Assembly (NCBI GenBank): GCA_963832445.1
Contig: CAWHUM010000014.1
Coordinates: 248,001-312,000, forward strand
Direction of reading: 5' to 3'
Length of the DNA: 64,000 nucleotides
DNA from: AWTP1-13 sp963832445
Lineage (GTDB): Bacteria; Pseudomonadota; Alphaproteobacteria; Rhizobiales; Hyphomicrobiaceae
Under the pieces are notes generated by a model. The model was given only the letters and a program-made list of their open reading frames with translations. It had not been told where the DNA came from and did no database searches. Positions 17,275-26,215 of the stretch are shown here, piece after piece. The number at the start of each line of letters is the position of its first letter. Positions within the stretch are counted from its first letter, which is position 1. A program made the position numbers and the translations under genes.

Positions 17275-18252
17275 CTACTTCGCCTTGATGCCAGCGGCCT
17301 CGACGGTATTGGCCATGCGCCGCGTCTCCGCCTGCAGCGCCGCGGCAAAGTCTTGCGGCCCGCCACCGGCTGGTTCCACGCCCACGACCGCCAGCTGCTT
17401 GATCACCTCCGGCTCTTTCACCGTGGCAAGGGCCTCGGCGGTAATCTTCTGCACGACCGCAGGCTCCATACCGGCACGGGCGAAGATGCCGATCACGGGC
17501 GCAAAGTCGAAACCCGGAATGAACTCGGCGATCGACGGCAGGTTCGGCGCCTGGGCAGAACGCTGGGCGCCGTTGGTCGCGAGCAGCTTGACTTGGTTGC
17601 CGTCGGCGGCGCCGCTGAGCGAGGGAAAGGCCGAGAACAGCACCTCGATATGGCCGCCGAGCAGCGCAGGCACCGACTCGCCCGTGCCCTTGAACGGCAC
17701 GTGGGTCATGCTGAGCTTGAGCGCGGCGTTCATCGCCTCCATCGACAGATGGTGCGTGCTGCCGACCCCGGACGAGCCGTAGTTGATCTGACCGGGGCGC
17801 GCCTTCGCGTAGGCGATGAACTCGCTCATGGTGGCCGCCGGCACCTTGGGATGCACGGCGAGAAACAGCGGGGCGCGTGCCAGCATGGCGATCGGCAGGA
17901 TGTCCTTGGGGTCGTAGGCCAGGTTGGCATAGAGCAGGGGATTGATCGAGATGATCGAGCCGTCGGTGACGAGCAGGGTGTAGCCGTCGGCTGGTGCATT
18001 GAGGAGTGCCGCCACCGCCACCCTGCCGTTGGCGCCGGGCCGGTTCTCGACCACCACGGATTGCTGCAGCCGCTCCTGCAGCCGGCGGCCGACGATGCGG
18101 GCCACGGTGTCCGGCAGGCCGCCGGCCGGGTTCGGAACCATGAGCTTGATGGTCTGGCTCGGATAGGCCGCTTGGCTCTCGGCCGGTCTGGGTGTGAGAA
18201 CAAGCGCGCTCAGCAATGCCATGAACGCCGCAGCCGAAGACAACCGTGCCAT
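17275..18252 (-). CDS. Bug/TctC-family solute-binding protein
   Basis: A 325-residue periplasmic binding protein of the tripartite tricarboxylate transporter type. It has a signal peptide (residues 1-27, ending PAESQA), then YPSQTIKLMVPNPAGG, the VENRPGANGRVA motif near 73 and the INYGSSGVGSTHH segment near 156. Such proteins bind carboxylates for TctAB, or act as orphan sensors; no tctA or tctB is in the window. It leads a leftward two-gene unit with the decarboxylase-like gene. Confidence 0.9.
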   Translation of the reverse strand: MARLSSAAAFMALLSALVLTPRPAESQAAYPSQTIKLMVPNPAGGLPDTVARIVGRRLQERLQQSVVVENRPGANGRVAVAALLNAPADGYTLLVTDGSIISINPLLYANLAYDPKDILPIAMLARAPLFLAVHPKVPAATMSEFIAYAKARPGQINYGSSGVGSTHHLSMEAMNAALKLSMTHVPFKGTGESVPALLGGHIEVLFSAFPSLSGAADGNQVKLLATNGAQRSAQAPNLPSIAEFIPGFDFAPVIGIFARAGMEPAVVQKITAEALATVKEPEVIKQLAVVGVEPAGGGPQDFAAALQAETRRMANTVEAAGIKAK

Positions 18253-18422
18253 CGCCTTTCCTCCCTGGCCCTATTGTGACTGGACCTGAGGCCTACAGTA
18301 GCAGATGGCGGTGGGATCAGGCAGTCTCGCTCGATCGCGTATCGAGGCCATGTCGCTGGCGTCTGGGCCTGACATCGCGCAGGCGCCCACCCCGACATCG
18401 GGACACACAAAGGAGTGGCACC

Positions 18423-18833
18423 ATGCAGATCAGGCGAAAGGGCTCACAACCGCCCCGTAAGGGGCCGGAAGAATACTTCACCGGAAGCGTTCGCATCGAC
18501 CCACTGTTTGAGGCACCCGATCCGGCACGCGTGCAATGTGCCAACGTCTCGTTCGAGCCAGGTGCGCGCACGGCCTGGCACACGCATCCCCTCGGTCAGA
18601 CACTGATAATCGTGTCGGGTCGTGGCTGGGTTCAGCGCGAGGGCGAGCCGATCGAGGAGGTGGGGGTGGGCGATGTGATCTGGTTTCCGCCGGGCCTCAA
18701 GCATTGGCACGGAGCAACGGCAACGACGGCAATGACCCATATCGCCATTCAGGAGGCGCTGAACGGCAAGACCGTCGATTGGTTGGAGAAGGTCAGTGAC
18801 GAGCAGTACCAGTCCAGATCGCGGCGCTCCTGA
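18423..18833 (+). CDS. Cupin closely resembling Mn-dependent hydroxynitrile lyases
   Basis: A 136-residue single-domain cupin. The stretches TGSVRIDPLF, FEPGARTAWHTHPLGQT and the final DEQY closely follow the bacterial cupin hydroxynitrile lyases (GtHNL type), and the four metal ligands of that enzyme, H53, H55, Q59 and H94, are all in place at the same residue numbers. Such enzymes split or form mandelonitrile-type cyanohydrins in vitro; their natural role is unclear. ATG 18423 follows AGGAG by 8 bases. A nitrile hydratase lies 10 kb away in the same window, though not linked by operon. Confidence 0.85.
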   Translation: MQIRRKGSQPPRKGPEEYFTGSVRIDPLFEAPDPARVQCANVSFEPGARTAWHTHPLGQTLIIVSGRGWVQREGEPIEEVGVGDVIWFPPGLKHWHGATATTAMTHIAIQEALNGKTVDWLEKVSDEQYQSRSRRS

Positions 18834-18885
18834 GGTCGGAGCGACCGGGGCGGGACGACATGCCGACCGGCTATGACTAAGCGAC

Positions 18886-19794
18886 CTAGTGCGCCGCCCT
18901 GCGGAAGACGGTGGAGGCCAGCAGCCCCGCGCCCACCGCGATCAGCACGGTGACGATGCCATAGAGCGTCGGCAAGCCATAGGCGAAGGCGTGCAAGTGG
19001 CGCTCGAGCCCCTCGCGCTCCAGCGTCAGCCGCACCGTGAAACGGCTGAGCAGCTTCTCCTCGCGGAAGAGGTACACACGCGTATCGAACGGGCCGACCG
19101 TGACATTGGCCGGCAGCACGATGCTGGCGCGGAAGATGCTCTTGCCCGTGAAGGTCACGCCGTAGGGCCGGTCGAGGTAGAGCCCTTCCCTGGTCTTGAG
19201 ACGCAGGATCGCAGTGCGATAATCCTTGATGTCCTCGTTGGAGAGCGGATAGCGCTGCCCGACGGCCGGCGTGTACTTGAGGTGTTGGAAGCCTATGCCG
19301 TGCAGCGCGCGGAACTCTTCAGGCGCAATCTCCTCGATCGGGCTCGTCGACATCACCGCATAGTAGCTCGGCACGTTGTCGAAGGTGGCGGACGCAGTGT
19401 TGAGCCACAGCCCGCCGACGTTGCCCTTCTTGCGCACCACTAGGCGGCCCGGCACGCCCTCCACCACGACGATGACCCCATAGAAGCCGGCCTCGGGGCT
19501 CGGCTGCTGGCTGCCGTCGATGGCGCCGAAGATGACGATCTCGGTGCCGTTGAAGCTCGAGGTGACGGCGACGTTGCGCGCCGACACGTCGGCCTCCACC
19601 GACTCGCGGGCGCCGGGCTGCTGCTCGCGCTTGATGTTCTGCTCGGCCTTGAGGGGCATCTCCTTGGCCACCGCCGGCGGCGCTTTGCGCCGCGCCTGCT
19701 GCGCGCTCAACCCGTCGATGCCGATCAGCAGCAGGCCAGTGGCGAGCAGCGCCAGCCCCGCCAACACTCGCTTCCTGCGTGCACGCTGCTGCAT
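18886..19794 (-). CDS. TIGR02186-family membrane protein
   Basis: A 302-residue alphaproteobacterial membrane protein. It has an N-terminal signal or anchor (about residues 9-30), an extracytoplasmic beta-rich domain (SSFNGTEIVIFGAID, VVVEGVPGRLVVRKK) and a C-terminal membrane helix (about 272-296). The family is nearly always encoded beside a TauE/SafE exporter, and here its ATG overlaps the stop of tauE by one base, so coupling is certain in layout. A role as exporter partner is inferred. Confidence 0.87.
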   Translation of the reverse strand: MQQRARRKRVLAGLALLATGLLLIGIDGLSAQQARRKAPPAVAKEMPLKAEQNIKREQQPGARESVEADVSARNVAVTSSFNGTEIVIFGAIDGSQQPSPEAGFYGVIVVVEGVPGRLVVRKKGNVGGLWLNTASATFDNVPSYYAVMSTSPIEEIAPEEFRALHGIGFQHLKYTPAVGQRYPLSNEDIKDYRTAILRLKTREGLYLDRPYGVTFTGKSIFRASIVLPANVTVGPFDTRVYLFREEKLLSRFTVRLTLEREGLERHLHAFAYGLPTLYGIVTVLIAVGAGLLASTVFRRAAH

Positions 19795-20717
19795 CAGGCA
19801 CCCCCTGATCTGGCGAGCGAATAGAGATCGTCGGGCGGCGCAATCAGCTGCCAGGCGAAGCGGGCGCAGACTGCCAGGATGAAAGTGGCCAGCAGGAAGC
19901 GCAGCTGCTCGCCCTTGAGGCGCTCGCCGGCCACCGCCCCGAACTGCGCACCGACCACCCCGCCGGCCATCAGGATGACGGCCAGCACCACGTCGACGTT
20001 CTGGTTCTGCGAGGCGTGCAGCACAGTGGTGGCCGCCGTCAGAAAGACGATCTGGAACAGCGAGGTGCCGATCACCACGTTGGTCGGCATGCGCAAGAGG
20101 TAGATCATGGCGGGCACCATGATGAATCCACCGCCGACGCCCATGACCGCCGCCAGCAGGCCGACAAAGGTGCCGAGCAGCAGCGGCGGCAGCGCACTGA
20201 TGTAGAGCTTGGAGCGGTTGAAGCGCATCTTCAGCGGCAGCCCATGCACCCAGTTGTGCTGGCCGGAGCGCCGCGCCGAAACCGGTCTGCCGGCGCGCGC
20301 CTTGCGTATGGCGTTGGTGCTTTCGATCAGCATCAGGCTGCCGATCACGCCGAGAAAGGTCACGTAGCAGGCGGCGACGAACACGTCGAACACGCCGAGG
20401 CGCCGCAGCGTGCCGACCAGCTCAACGCCGGCCACGGAGCCGACGAGACCGCCCGCCAGCAGGATCACGCCCATGTTGACGTCGACATTGCGCCGGCGCC
20501 ATTGCGCCAGCGCGCCGGACACCGAGGAGGCCAGGATCTGGGCGGCCTCCGTGCCGACCGCGACGGCTGCAGGAATGCCGGCGAAGATCAGGAGCGGGGT
20601 CATCAGGAAGCCGCCACCGACGCCGAACATGCCCGACAGGAAGCCGACCGCGCCTCCCATGGCCAAGAAAACCAAGATGTTCGCCGACATTTCGGCGACG
20701 GGCAGGTAGAATTGCAT
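19794..20717 (-). CDS. TauE/SafE-family sulfite/anion exporter
   Basis: A 307-residue inner-membrane protein with about eight hydrophobic segments in two repeats, each carrying the family signature GVGGGF (near residues 30 and 180). TauE/SafE proteins export sulfite, sulfoacetate or related anions. I start at ATG 20717; the upstream open frame is hydrophilic, Arg-rich and unlikely to be coding. It is co-transcribed with the TIGR02186 partner. Confidence 0.88.
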   Translation of the reverse strand: MQFYLPVAEMSANILVFLAMGGAVGFLSGMFGVGGGFLMTPLLIFAGIPAAVAVGTEAAQILASSVSGALAQWRRRNVDVNMGVILLAGGLVGSVAGVELVGTLRRLGVFDVFVAACYVTFLGVIGSLMLIESTNAIRKARAGRPVSARRSGQHNWVHGLPLKMRFNRSKLYISALPPLLLGTFVGLLAAVMGVGGGFIMVPAMIYLLRMPTNVVIGTSLFQIVFLTAATTVLHASQNQNVDVVLAVILMAGGVVGAQFGAVAGERLKGEQLRFLLATFILAVCARFAWQLIAPPDDLYSLARSGGA

Positions 20718-21064
20718 GCGACCCACGTCAACAACGCCACGGCATCCGCCGATGGATGGCCGCCGGGAGCGACCGCGAGGCGTGGTTTCCAGGCCGGCGC
20801 GAAAGGCGAGCCCGACAACAAAGTCCGTCGCTGACGGCACCCGCACAAGCGTCGGCGTGGAACCCGCGCCGGCCGAAGAGGCCGATCTTCCGTCTGCCCG
20901 GACATGTCCGGCGGCCGGTCACCCCTTGACGGCCACGACGTTCCTCATCTGCTATCGACACCATGTGGCATCGATTTGCAAGCCAATATGCCCGCCAAAA
21001 TTCGCACTCGTCGCCGTGATGGCAAAGATCGTTAGCGCGAGCGCGCTCCGATTCCGGCGCAGCC
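20718..21064. other. Intergenic region without recognised features
   Basis: 347 bases between the tauE start and the stop of the TetR gene. The promoter for tauE must be here, but I see no convincing -35/-10 pair, tRNA or conserved hairpin. Confidence 0.5.
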
Positions 21065-21745
21065 TCAGGCCCGCCTGCTGCTAGCGCGCTTGCCGGGGGG
21101 CTTGGACCGCTTCGGCGACGGCGTGAGTAGGCCGGGGGTGGCAGCCTCGATCAGCCTGTTCACGTCCATCTGCGGGGCGACGCCCTCGTAGTCCTGATCA
21201 ATCAGGAGCGAGGCAGCCCCGTGCACAAAGGTCCACAATATCAGCGCGATCTCCTGTGCGTCGCCGCGCACCCGGTTGCGTTCGCAGTAGCGCGCGACCT
21301 GGCTAATCAGGTGGGCGAAGCAATCATCGCCGGTGCCGAGCACGCGATCGGCCTTCTTGAGCGATGGCTGCTGGCCAAACATCAGGCGGAACACCGCCGT
21401 CTCTTCGACCGCAAACGCGACGTAGGCTTGGCCCATGGCGACGATGCCGTCCAGGGTGCCTTCGCCCTTCGCAGCGATCATGGCCATCGCCCGTTTTTTC
21501 AACTCGTCGAAGCCGCGTGAGGCGATTTCCTCCAGAATCTCCTGCTTGCCGCGGAAATGGCGGTAGGGAGCCGCCGTGGTGACGCCTGCGACTCGGCAGG
21601 CGTCGGCGAGCGTGAAGTTTTCGGCACCGCGCTCCTCCACGAGCTGGCGCGTTGCCCGAATCAGCGCCTCGCGCAGCTCGCCGTGATGATAGCGAGCTTT
21701 GCCCCGCCCAGTTTTTCGCCTGTTTGATTTCATTTGCGCCACCAT
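21065..21745 (-). CDS. TetR-family repressor of the RND efflux operon
   Basis: 226 residues with the TetR helix-turn-helix at the N terminus (GAENFTLADACRVAGVTTAAPYRHF region, about residues 39-61) and a TetR C-terminal ligand domain with the pattern AFAVEETAVFRLMF. Start set at ATG 21745; the longer open frame from 21805 would run through an operator. The C terminus is Lys/Arg-rich. It is divergent from an RND operon with two operator-like palindromes between, the standard arrangement for a repressor that is released by an efflux substrate. Confidence 0.9.
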   Translation of the reverse strand: MVAQMKSNRRKTGRGKARYHHGELREALIRATRQLVEERGAENFTLADACRVAGVTTAAPYRHFRGKQEILEEIASRGFDELKKRAMAMIAAKGEGTLDGIVAMGQAYVAFAVEETAVFRLMFGQQPSLKKADRVLGTGDDCFAHLISQVARYCERNRVRGDAQEIALILWTFVHGAASLLIDQDYEGVAPQMDVNRLIEAATPGLLTPSPKRSKPPGKRASSRRA

Positions 21746-21769
21746 GGACGCTTCACGAGGAATTGAAAA

Positions 21770-21784
21770 GTTAGCGCCGCTAAC
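21770..21784. promoter_or_regulatory. TetR operator 1
   Basis: GTTAGCGCCGCTAAC, a perfect 7-bp inverted repeat around a central C. It lies 25 bases before the repressor start, where binding would block its own transcription. Confidence 0.75.
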
Positions 21785-21811
21785 ACTTTGCGATTTGACC
21801 GTCACCTACAT

Positions 21812-21830
21812 ATGTTAGCCGCGCTTACAT
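21812..21830. promoter_or_regulatory. TetR operator 2
   Basis: ATGTTAGCCGCGCTTACAT, an inverted repeat with 7 of 8 arm positions matching; it shares the TTAGC core with operator 1, 42 bp away (start to start). It lies 36 bases before the efflux operon start, overlapping its expected promoter. Confidence 0.72.
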
Positions 21831-21865
21831 AACAACCGTACTAGCCCTGAACAAGGGAGATGATC

Positions 21866-23023
21866 ATGAGCCTTCAGCACTTGGACACCGCCCCAGCCGC
21901 AAGCTCGCGGCCCTGGTCAAGGAATTCGCGCGTCGGCCTTGTCATTCTAGGCATGGCTGCCTTGCTCGCAGGGTGTAAGAGCGAGGCCAAGGTCGACGAA
22001 GAGGTCACCCGCCCGGTCAAGGTCGCAGTCGTGGAAACCGCGGCCCGCGGTCGGACGCTCACCTACTCCGGCGTGGTGCGGGCGCGGGTCGAGAGTGCCA
22101 TCGGCTTCCGCGTGGCCGGCAAGATCGTCGAGCGGGCGGTCAACGTGGGCGACCGGGTGGAGGTCGGCCAGGTGATAGCCCGCCTCGATGAGACCGACCT
22201 GAAGCTCGGCGAGAGCAGTGCCAAGGCCGCCGTGGCGGCGGCCCGCTCCCGCCGCGAGGTGGCAAACGACAATCTGGAGCGCGCCAAGGCGCTGCTGCCG
22301 AAAGCCATCATCTCGCAGGCAGCGTATGACACCCGCAAGAACGAGCTCGATGCGGCAACGTCGGCACTCGAGTCGGCACAGGCGCAGCTCCTGCAGACAA
22401 CCAACGCAGTCAGCTATGCGACGCTGGTGGCCGACAAGGCCGGCATCGTCACCGCCATCACTGGTGAGCCCGGACAGGTGGTGAGCGCCGGTCAGCCCGT
22501 TATCACGCTCGCCAATTCGGGCGAGACCGAGATCGCCATTGCCGTGCCCGAGCAGGACGCCGGCCGGCTGGCAGCGGGCCAGCGCACACTCATCACGCTT
22601 TGGGCGGGCCCGCGCGAGAGCGCTGAAGGAAGAATTCGCGAGATCGCCGGCCAAGCCGATGCCGCCTCCCGCACCTACGCGGTACGCGTTTCGGCAGGCG
22701 CTCCGCCGCAGGGCATGCGCCTCGGCATGACCGCCACCGTGGCGATCCGCATCGACGAGGAGACCGCCGCCGTGGTGGTGCCGCTCACGGCCCTGACCGA
22801 GATGGACGGCGCCCACGTGGTGTTCATCGTAGATGAAAGCACCAAGACGGTGCGCAAGACGCCTGTCGTGGTCGCCGCGACCACCGACGACGGGATCAAG
22901 ATCGCCAGCGGCATCAACGCCGGAGACCTGGTGGTGACGGGCGGAGTGCAGTTCCTGCGCGACGGCATGCGCGTGAGATTGCCGCGCGAGCGCACCACCG
23001 CGCGGCTGCGCAAGCCCACCTGA
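21866..23023 (+). CDS. RND efflux periplasmic adaptor (membrane fusion lipoprotein)
   Basis: 385 residues. A lipobox ALLAGC near residues 32-37 anchors it to the inner membrane. It is followed by the HlyD/AcrA-type barrel-lipoyl-hairpin order: GFRVAGKIVERAVNVGDRV (first lipoyl half), a helical hairpin around residues 100-180, and the second lipoyl half near ITGEPGQVVSAGQPV. It bridges the RND pump to an outer-membrane channel; no channel gene is adjacent. ATG 21866 is 7 bases after AAGGGAG. Confidence 0.92.
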   Translation: MSLQHLDTAPAASSRPWSRNSRVGLVILGMAALLAGCKSEAKVDEEVTRPVKVAVVETAARGRTLTYSGVVRARVESAIGFRVAGKIVERAVNVGDRVEVGQVIARLDETDLKLGESSAKAAVAAARSRREVANDNLERAKALLPKAIISQAAYDTRKNELDAATSALESAQAQLLQTTNAVSYATLVADKAGIVTAITGEPGQVVSAGQPVITLANSGETEIAIAVPEQDAGRLAAGQRTLITLWAGPRESAEGRIREIAGQADAASRTYAVRVSAGAPPQGMRLGMTATVAIRIDEETAAVVVPLTALTEMDGAHVVFIVDESTKTVRKTPVVVAATTDDGIKIASGINAGDLVVTGGVQFLRDGMRVRLPRERTTARLRKPT

Positions 23024-23053
23024 TACTCGAGCCAACGCACCGGAGCAGCCCCG

Positions 23054-26000
23054 ATGTCCGCCGATGGAAGCCTGGTCACCCCCCCGAAGGCAGAGCCTCC
23101 GAAAGGGTTCAACCTGTCAGCCTGGGCGATCGCCCACGGCAACTTTGCAGCCTTCCTGATCGTGCTGCTGCTTGCTGCCGGCGGCTACGCCTTCGCCACC
23201 CTCGGCCAGAGGGAGGACCCGGACTTCACCTTCCGCACGATGGTAGTGAATGTGCTCTGGCCAGGCGCCTCCGTGGAGGAGATGCAGGAGCAGGTCGTCG
23301 ACAAGATCGAGCGCAAGCTGCAGGAGACGCCTGGCCTGGAATTCCTGCGCTCCTACACGCGCGCCGGCTCCGCCAACATCTTCGTGAACCTGCGCGGCAA
23401 TGTGCGCGGACAGGCCGTCGCCGACGCCTTCTACCAGGTGCGCAAGAAGGTGGGCGACATCCGCCAGACGCTGCCGGAGGGTGTGCTGGGCCCCTTCTTC
23501 AACGATGAGTTCGGCGACACCTACATGTCGCTCTATGCCCTCACCGGGCAGGGCTACAGCTATCCCGAGCTCAAGACCTTCGCCAAGAACGCACGCGACA
23601 TCCTGTTGCGCGTTCCGGGCGTCGCCAAGGTCGACCTGCTCGGCACGCAGGAAGAGCGCATCTTCATCGAGATCTCATCGGTCGCGCTGGCCGAGCGCGG
23701 GCTCACCGCTCTCGACATCCAGGCGGCGTTGGGCGGCCAGAACGCCATGGACCCGGCCGGCCGCATCGAGACGACCGAGCGGTCGGTGCGCATCGACGTG
23801 GAAGGCGGACTGAGGACGGTGGACGACGTGCGCGAGCTGCGGCTGCGCGCCGGACAGCAGGTGTTCAGGCTCGGCGATATCGCCGAGGTCAGGCGCGCTC
23901 TGGAGGACCCGCCGGTCGCCAAGACCCGCTACCAGGGCCGCGAGGCGGTGCTGCTCGGCGCCACCATGGCACCCGGCAACAACGTCACCGTGGTCGGCGC
24001 GGCGGTGGAGCGTGCCCTGAAGGGCATCGAGCGGGACCTGCCGGTGGGCGTCGAGCTCGGCAAGATCTCAGATCAGGCGCAGGTGGTCAGCAAGTCCGTG
24101 CGCGAGTTCCTGCGCTCGCTGGCGGAGGCGGTCGGCATCGTGCTCGTGGTCTCGTTCATCGCGCTCGGCTGGCGCCCCGGCCTTGTAGTCGCGTTGACAA
24201 TTCCGCTGGTGCTTGCTGCCACCTTTTTTGTGATGCAGACGATCGGCATCGACCTGCACCGCATCTCGCTGGGCGCGCTCATCATCGCGCTCGGGCTGCT
24301 GGTCGACGACGCGATGATCGCGGTGGAGATGATGGATCGCAAGCTCGAGGAGGGCTACGACAAGCTCCGCGCGGCCACCTTCGCCTACTCGACGACGGCG
24401 TTTCCGATGCTGACGGGCACGCTCATCACGGTTGCCGGCTTCATCCCCGTGGGTTTCGCGGCGAGCCAGGCCGGCGAATACGTGAGCGCGCTGTTCTGGG
24501 TGACCGGCATCTCGCTCGTCATTTCGTGGTTCGCGGCGGTCTATTTCACGCCCTGGATCGGCTATCGCCTTCTCAAGGTGCACAGTCGCAAGCCTGGCCA
24601 TCACGGCGAGGCCTTCAACAGCCGCCCCTATCGCGCCATTCGCGCACTGGTATCCTGGTGCGTGCGCTGGCGGAAGACCGTGGTGGGGCTGACCGTGGCG
24701 GCGCTCGTTGCCAGCATCGCCAGCTTCGCTTTCATCCCGCAGCAGTTCTTCCCGACCTCCAACCGGCCCGAGCTGCTGGTCGACCTGTGGCTGCCGGAAG
24801 GCACCTCGTTCGCCGACACGGAGCAGGAGGCCAAGGCGGTCGAGCAGCGGCTCCTCAAGGACTCCGACCTTCTCTATGTCGCGACCTTCGTCGGCGAGGG
24901 CGCGCCGCGCTTCTACCTGCCGCTCGACCAGCAGCTCAAGAACCAGAACTTCGCCCAGCTGTTCCTGATGTCGAAGTCGATCGAGGCGCGCGAGCACGTG
25001 CTGGTGCGGGTGCGCGAGATGCTGGCGCGCGACTTCCCCAACATCCGCTTCAAGGCCGACCGTCTGTTCAACGGGCCGCCTGTTGGCTGGGCCGCGCAGG
25101 TGCGCGTGACGGGCCCTGACCGCGTAGAGGTGCGCCGCCTCGCCGACGAGGTCGCAAACGTGATGCGCGCGACCCCCGGAGTCGGCAACGTCCACGACGA
25201 CTGGCTGGAGCCGGTGCCGAGCCTGAAGCTCGAGATCGACCAGGACCGCATCCGGGCGCTGGGCATCACCTCGCAAGTCGTGCGCCGCTCGCTGCAGGCG
25301 ATGCTGTCCGGCTTCCAGATCGGCGAGTTCCGCGAGAGCGACGAGACCGTCAAGGTGATGCTGCGCGAGCCGTCACACACGCGCAATCTGCTGACCGCGC
25401 TCGACAACGTCTATGTCAAGACGGCGACCGGGGCCTCGGTACCGCTGCGCCAGGTGGCGAGCTTCAAGCTGGTGCTGGAACCAGGCATCCAGTGGCGCCG
25501 CGACCGTCTGCCCTCGATCACGGTGCGCGGGGTGGTGCCCGATCACCTGCAGTCCCCCGACGTCGCCAACGCCGTGCTCGCCAAGCTGAAGCCGCTGCGC
25601 GAGTCCCTGCCGGCCGGCTATCGCATCGAGCTGCAGGGCGCGGTGGAGGAGGCAGCCAAGAGCCAGACCTCCATCAACGAGAAGATGCCGGTGATGCTGA
25701 TGGTCATCCTCGTGCTGCTGATGATCCAGATGCAGCACTTCGGCAAGACCATGTTGGTCTTGGCGACCGGCCCGCTCGGGCTGATCGGCGCCGCCGCCGC
25801 GCTCCTCATCTTCCAGGCCGCGTTCGGCTTCGTGGCGATCCTGGGCGTGATTGCGCTTGCCGGCATCATCATGCGCAACAGCGTGATCCTGGTCGACCAG
25901 ATCGAGCAGGACAGGGCCGCGGGCCATGATGCCTTCACGGCGATCGTGGAGTCCGCCGTGCGCCGCTTCCGCCCGATCACGCTCACCGCCGCCGCCGCCG

Positions 26001-26215
26001 GTCTCGCCATGATCCCGCTTGCCGAAGAGGTGTTCTGGGCGCCGATGGCCATCGCCATGATGGGTGGCCTGGTGGCGGCGACGATCCTGACGCTCACGTT
26101 CCTGCCTGCGCTCTATGCGCTGGCGTTCCGGGTGCCGACGCAGACCACCGCAGAGCGGATGGAGGAGGCGGCGAGGCTAGTGGACCGCAGGCAGGCCGTG
26201 CCGGCGGCAACCTAG
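23054..26215 (+). CDS. RND-family efflux permease
   Basis: 1053 residues, the normal length of AcrB/HAE-type pumps. The first membrane helix is at about residues 30-48. The large periplasmic loop follows, and TM4 carries the paired acidic proton-relay residues in GLLVDDAMIAVEMMD. The C-terminal half repeats the layout and includes the GVIALAGIIMRNSVILVDQIEQD segment. It exports substrates by proton antiport. Its start is 30 bases after the adaptor stop, so the two form one operon under the TetR regulator. Its stop overlaps the convergent Sel1 gene by 4 bases. Confidence 0.94.
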   Translation: MSADGSLVTPPKAEPPKGFNLSAWAIAHGNFAAFLIVLLLAAGGYAFATLGQREDPDFTFRTMVVNVLWPGASVEEMQEQVVDKIERKLQETPGLEFLRSYTRAGSANIFVNLRGNVRGQAVADAFYQVRKKVGDIRQTLPEGVLGPFFNDEFGDTYMSLYALTGQGYSYPELKTFAKNARDILLRVPGVAKVDLLGTQEERIFIEISSVALAERGLTALDIQAALGGQNAMDPAGRIETTERSVRIDVEGGLRTVDDVRELRLRAGQQVFRLGDIAEVRRALEDPPVAKTRYQGREAVLLGATMAPGNNVTVVGAAVERALKGIERDLPVGVELGKISDQAQVVSKSVREFLRSLAEAVGIVLVVSFIALGWRPGLVVALTIPLVLAATFFVMQTIGIDLHRISLGALIIALGLLVDDAMIAVEMMDRKLEEGYDKLRAATFAYSTTAFPMLTGTLITVAGFIPVGFAASQAGEYVSALFWVTGISLVISWFAAVYFTPWIGYRLLKVHSRKPGHHGEAFNSRPYRAIRALVSWCVRWRKTVVGLTVAALVASIASFAFIPQQFFPTSNRPELLVDLWLPEGTSFADTEQEAKAVEQRLLKDSDLLYVATFVGEGAPRFYLPLDQQLKNQNFAQLFLMSKSIEAREHVLVRVREMLARDFPNIRFKADRLFNGPPVGWAAQVRVTGPDRVEVRRLADEVANVMRATPGVGNVHDDWLEPVPSLKLEIDQDRIRALGITSQVVRRSLQAMLSGFQIGEFRESDETVKVMLREPSHTRNLLTALDNVYVKTATGASVPLRQVASFKLVLEPGIQWRRDRLPSITVRGVVPDHLQSPDVANAVLAKLKPLRESLPAGYRIELQGAVEEAAKSQTSINEKMPVMLMVILVLLMIQMQHFGKTMLVLATGPLGLIGAAAALLIFQAAFGFVAILGVIALAGIIMRNSVILVDQIEQDRAAGHDAFTAIVESAVRRFRPITLTAAAAGLAMIPLAEEVFWAPMAIAMMGGLVAATILTLTFLPALYALAFRVPTQTTAERMEEAARLVDRRQAVPAAT

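Noticed and set aside
24068..25276. 402-codon frame opposite the RND permease
   Set aside because: Antisense shadow, His/Asp/Arg-rich, no recognisable domain.
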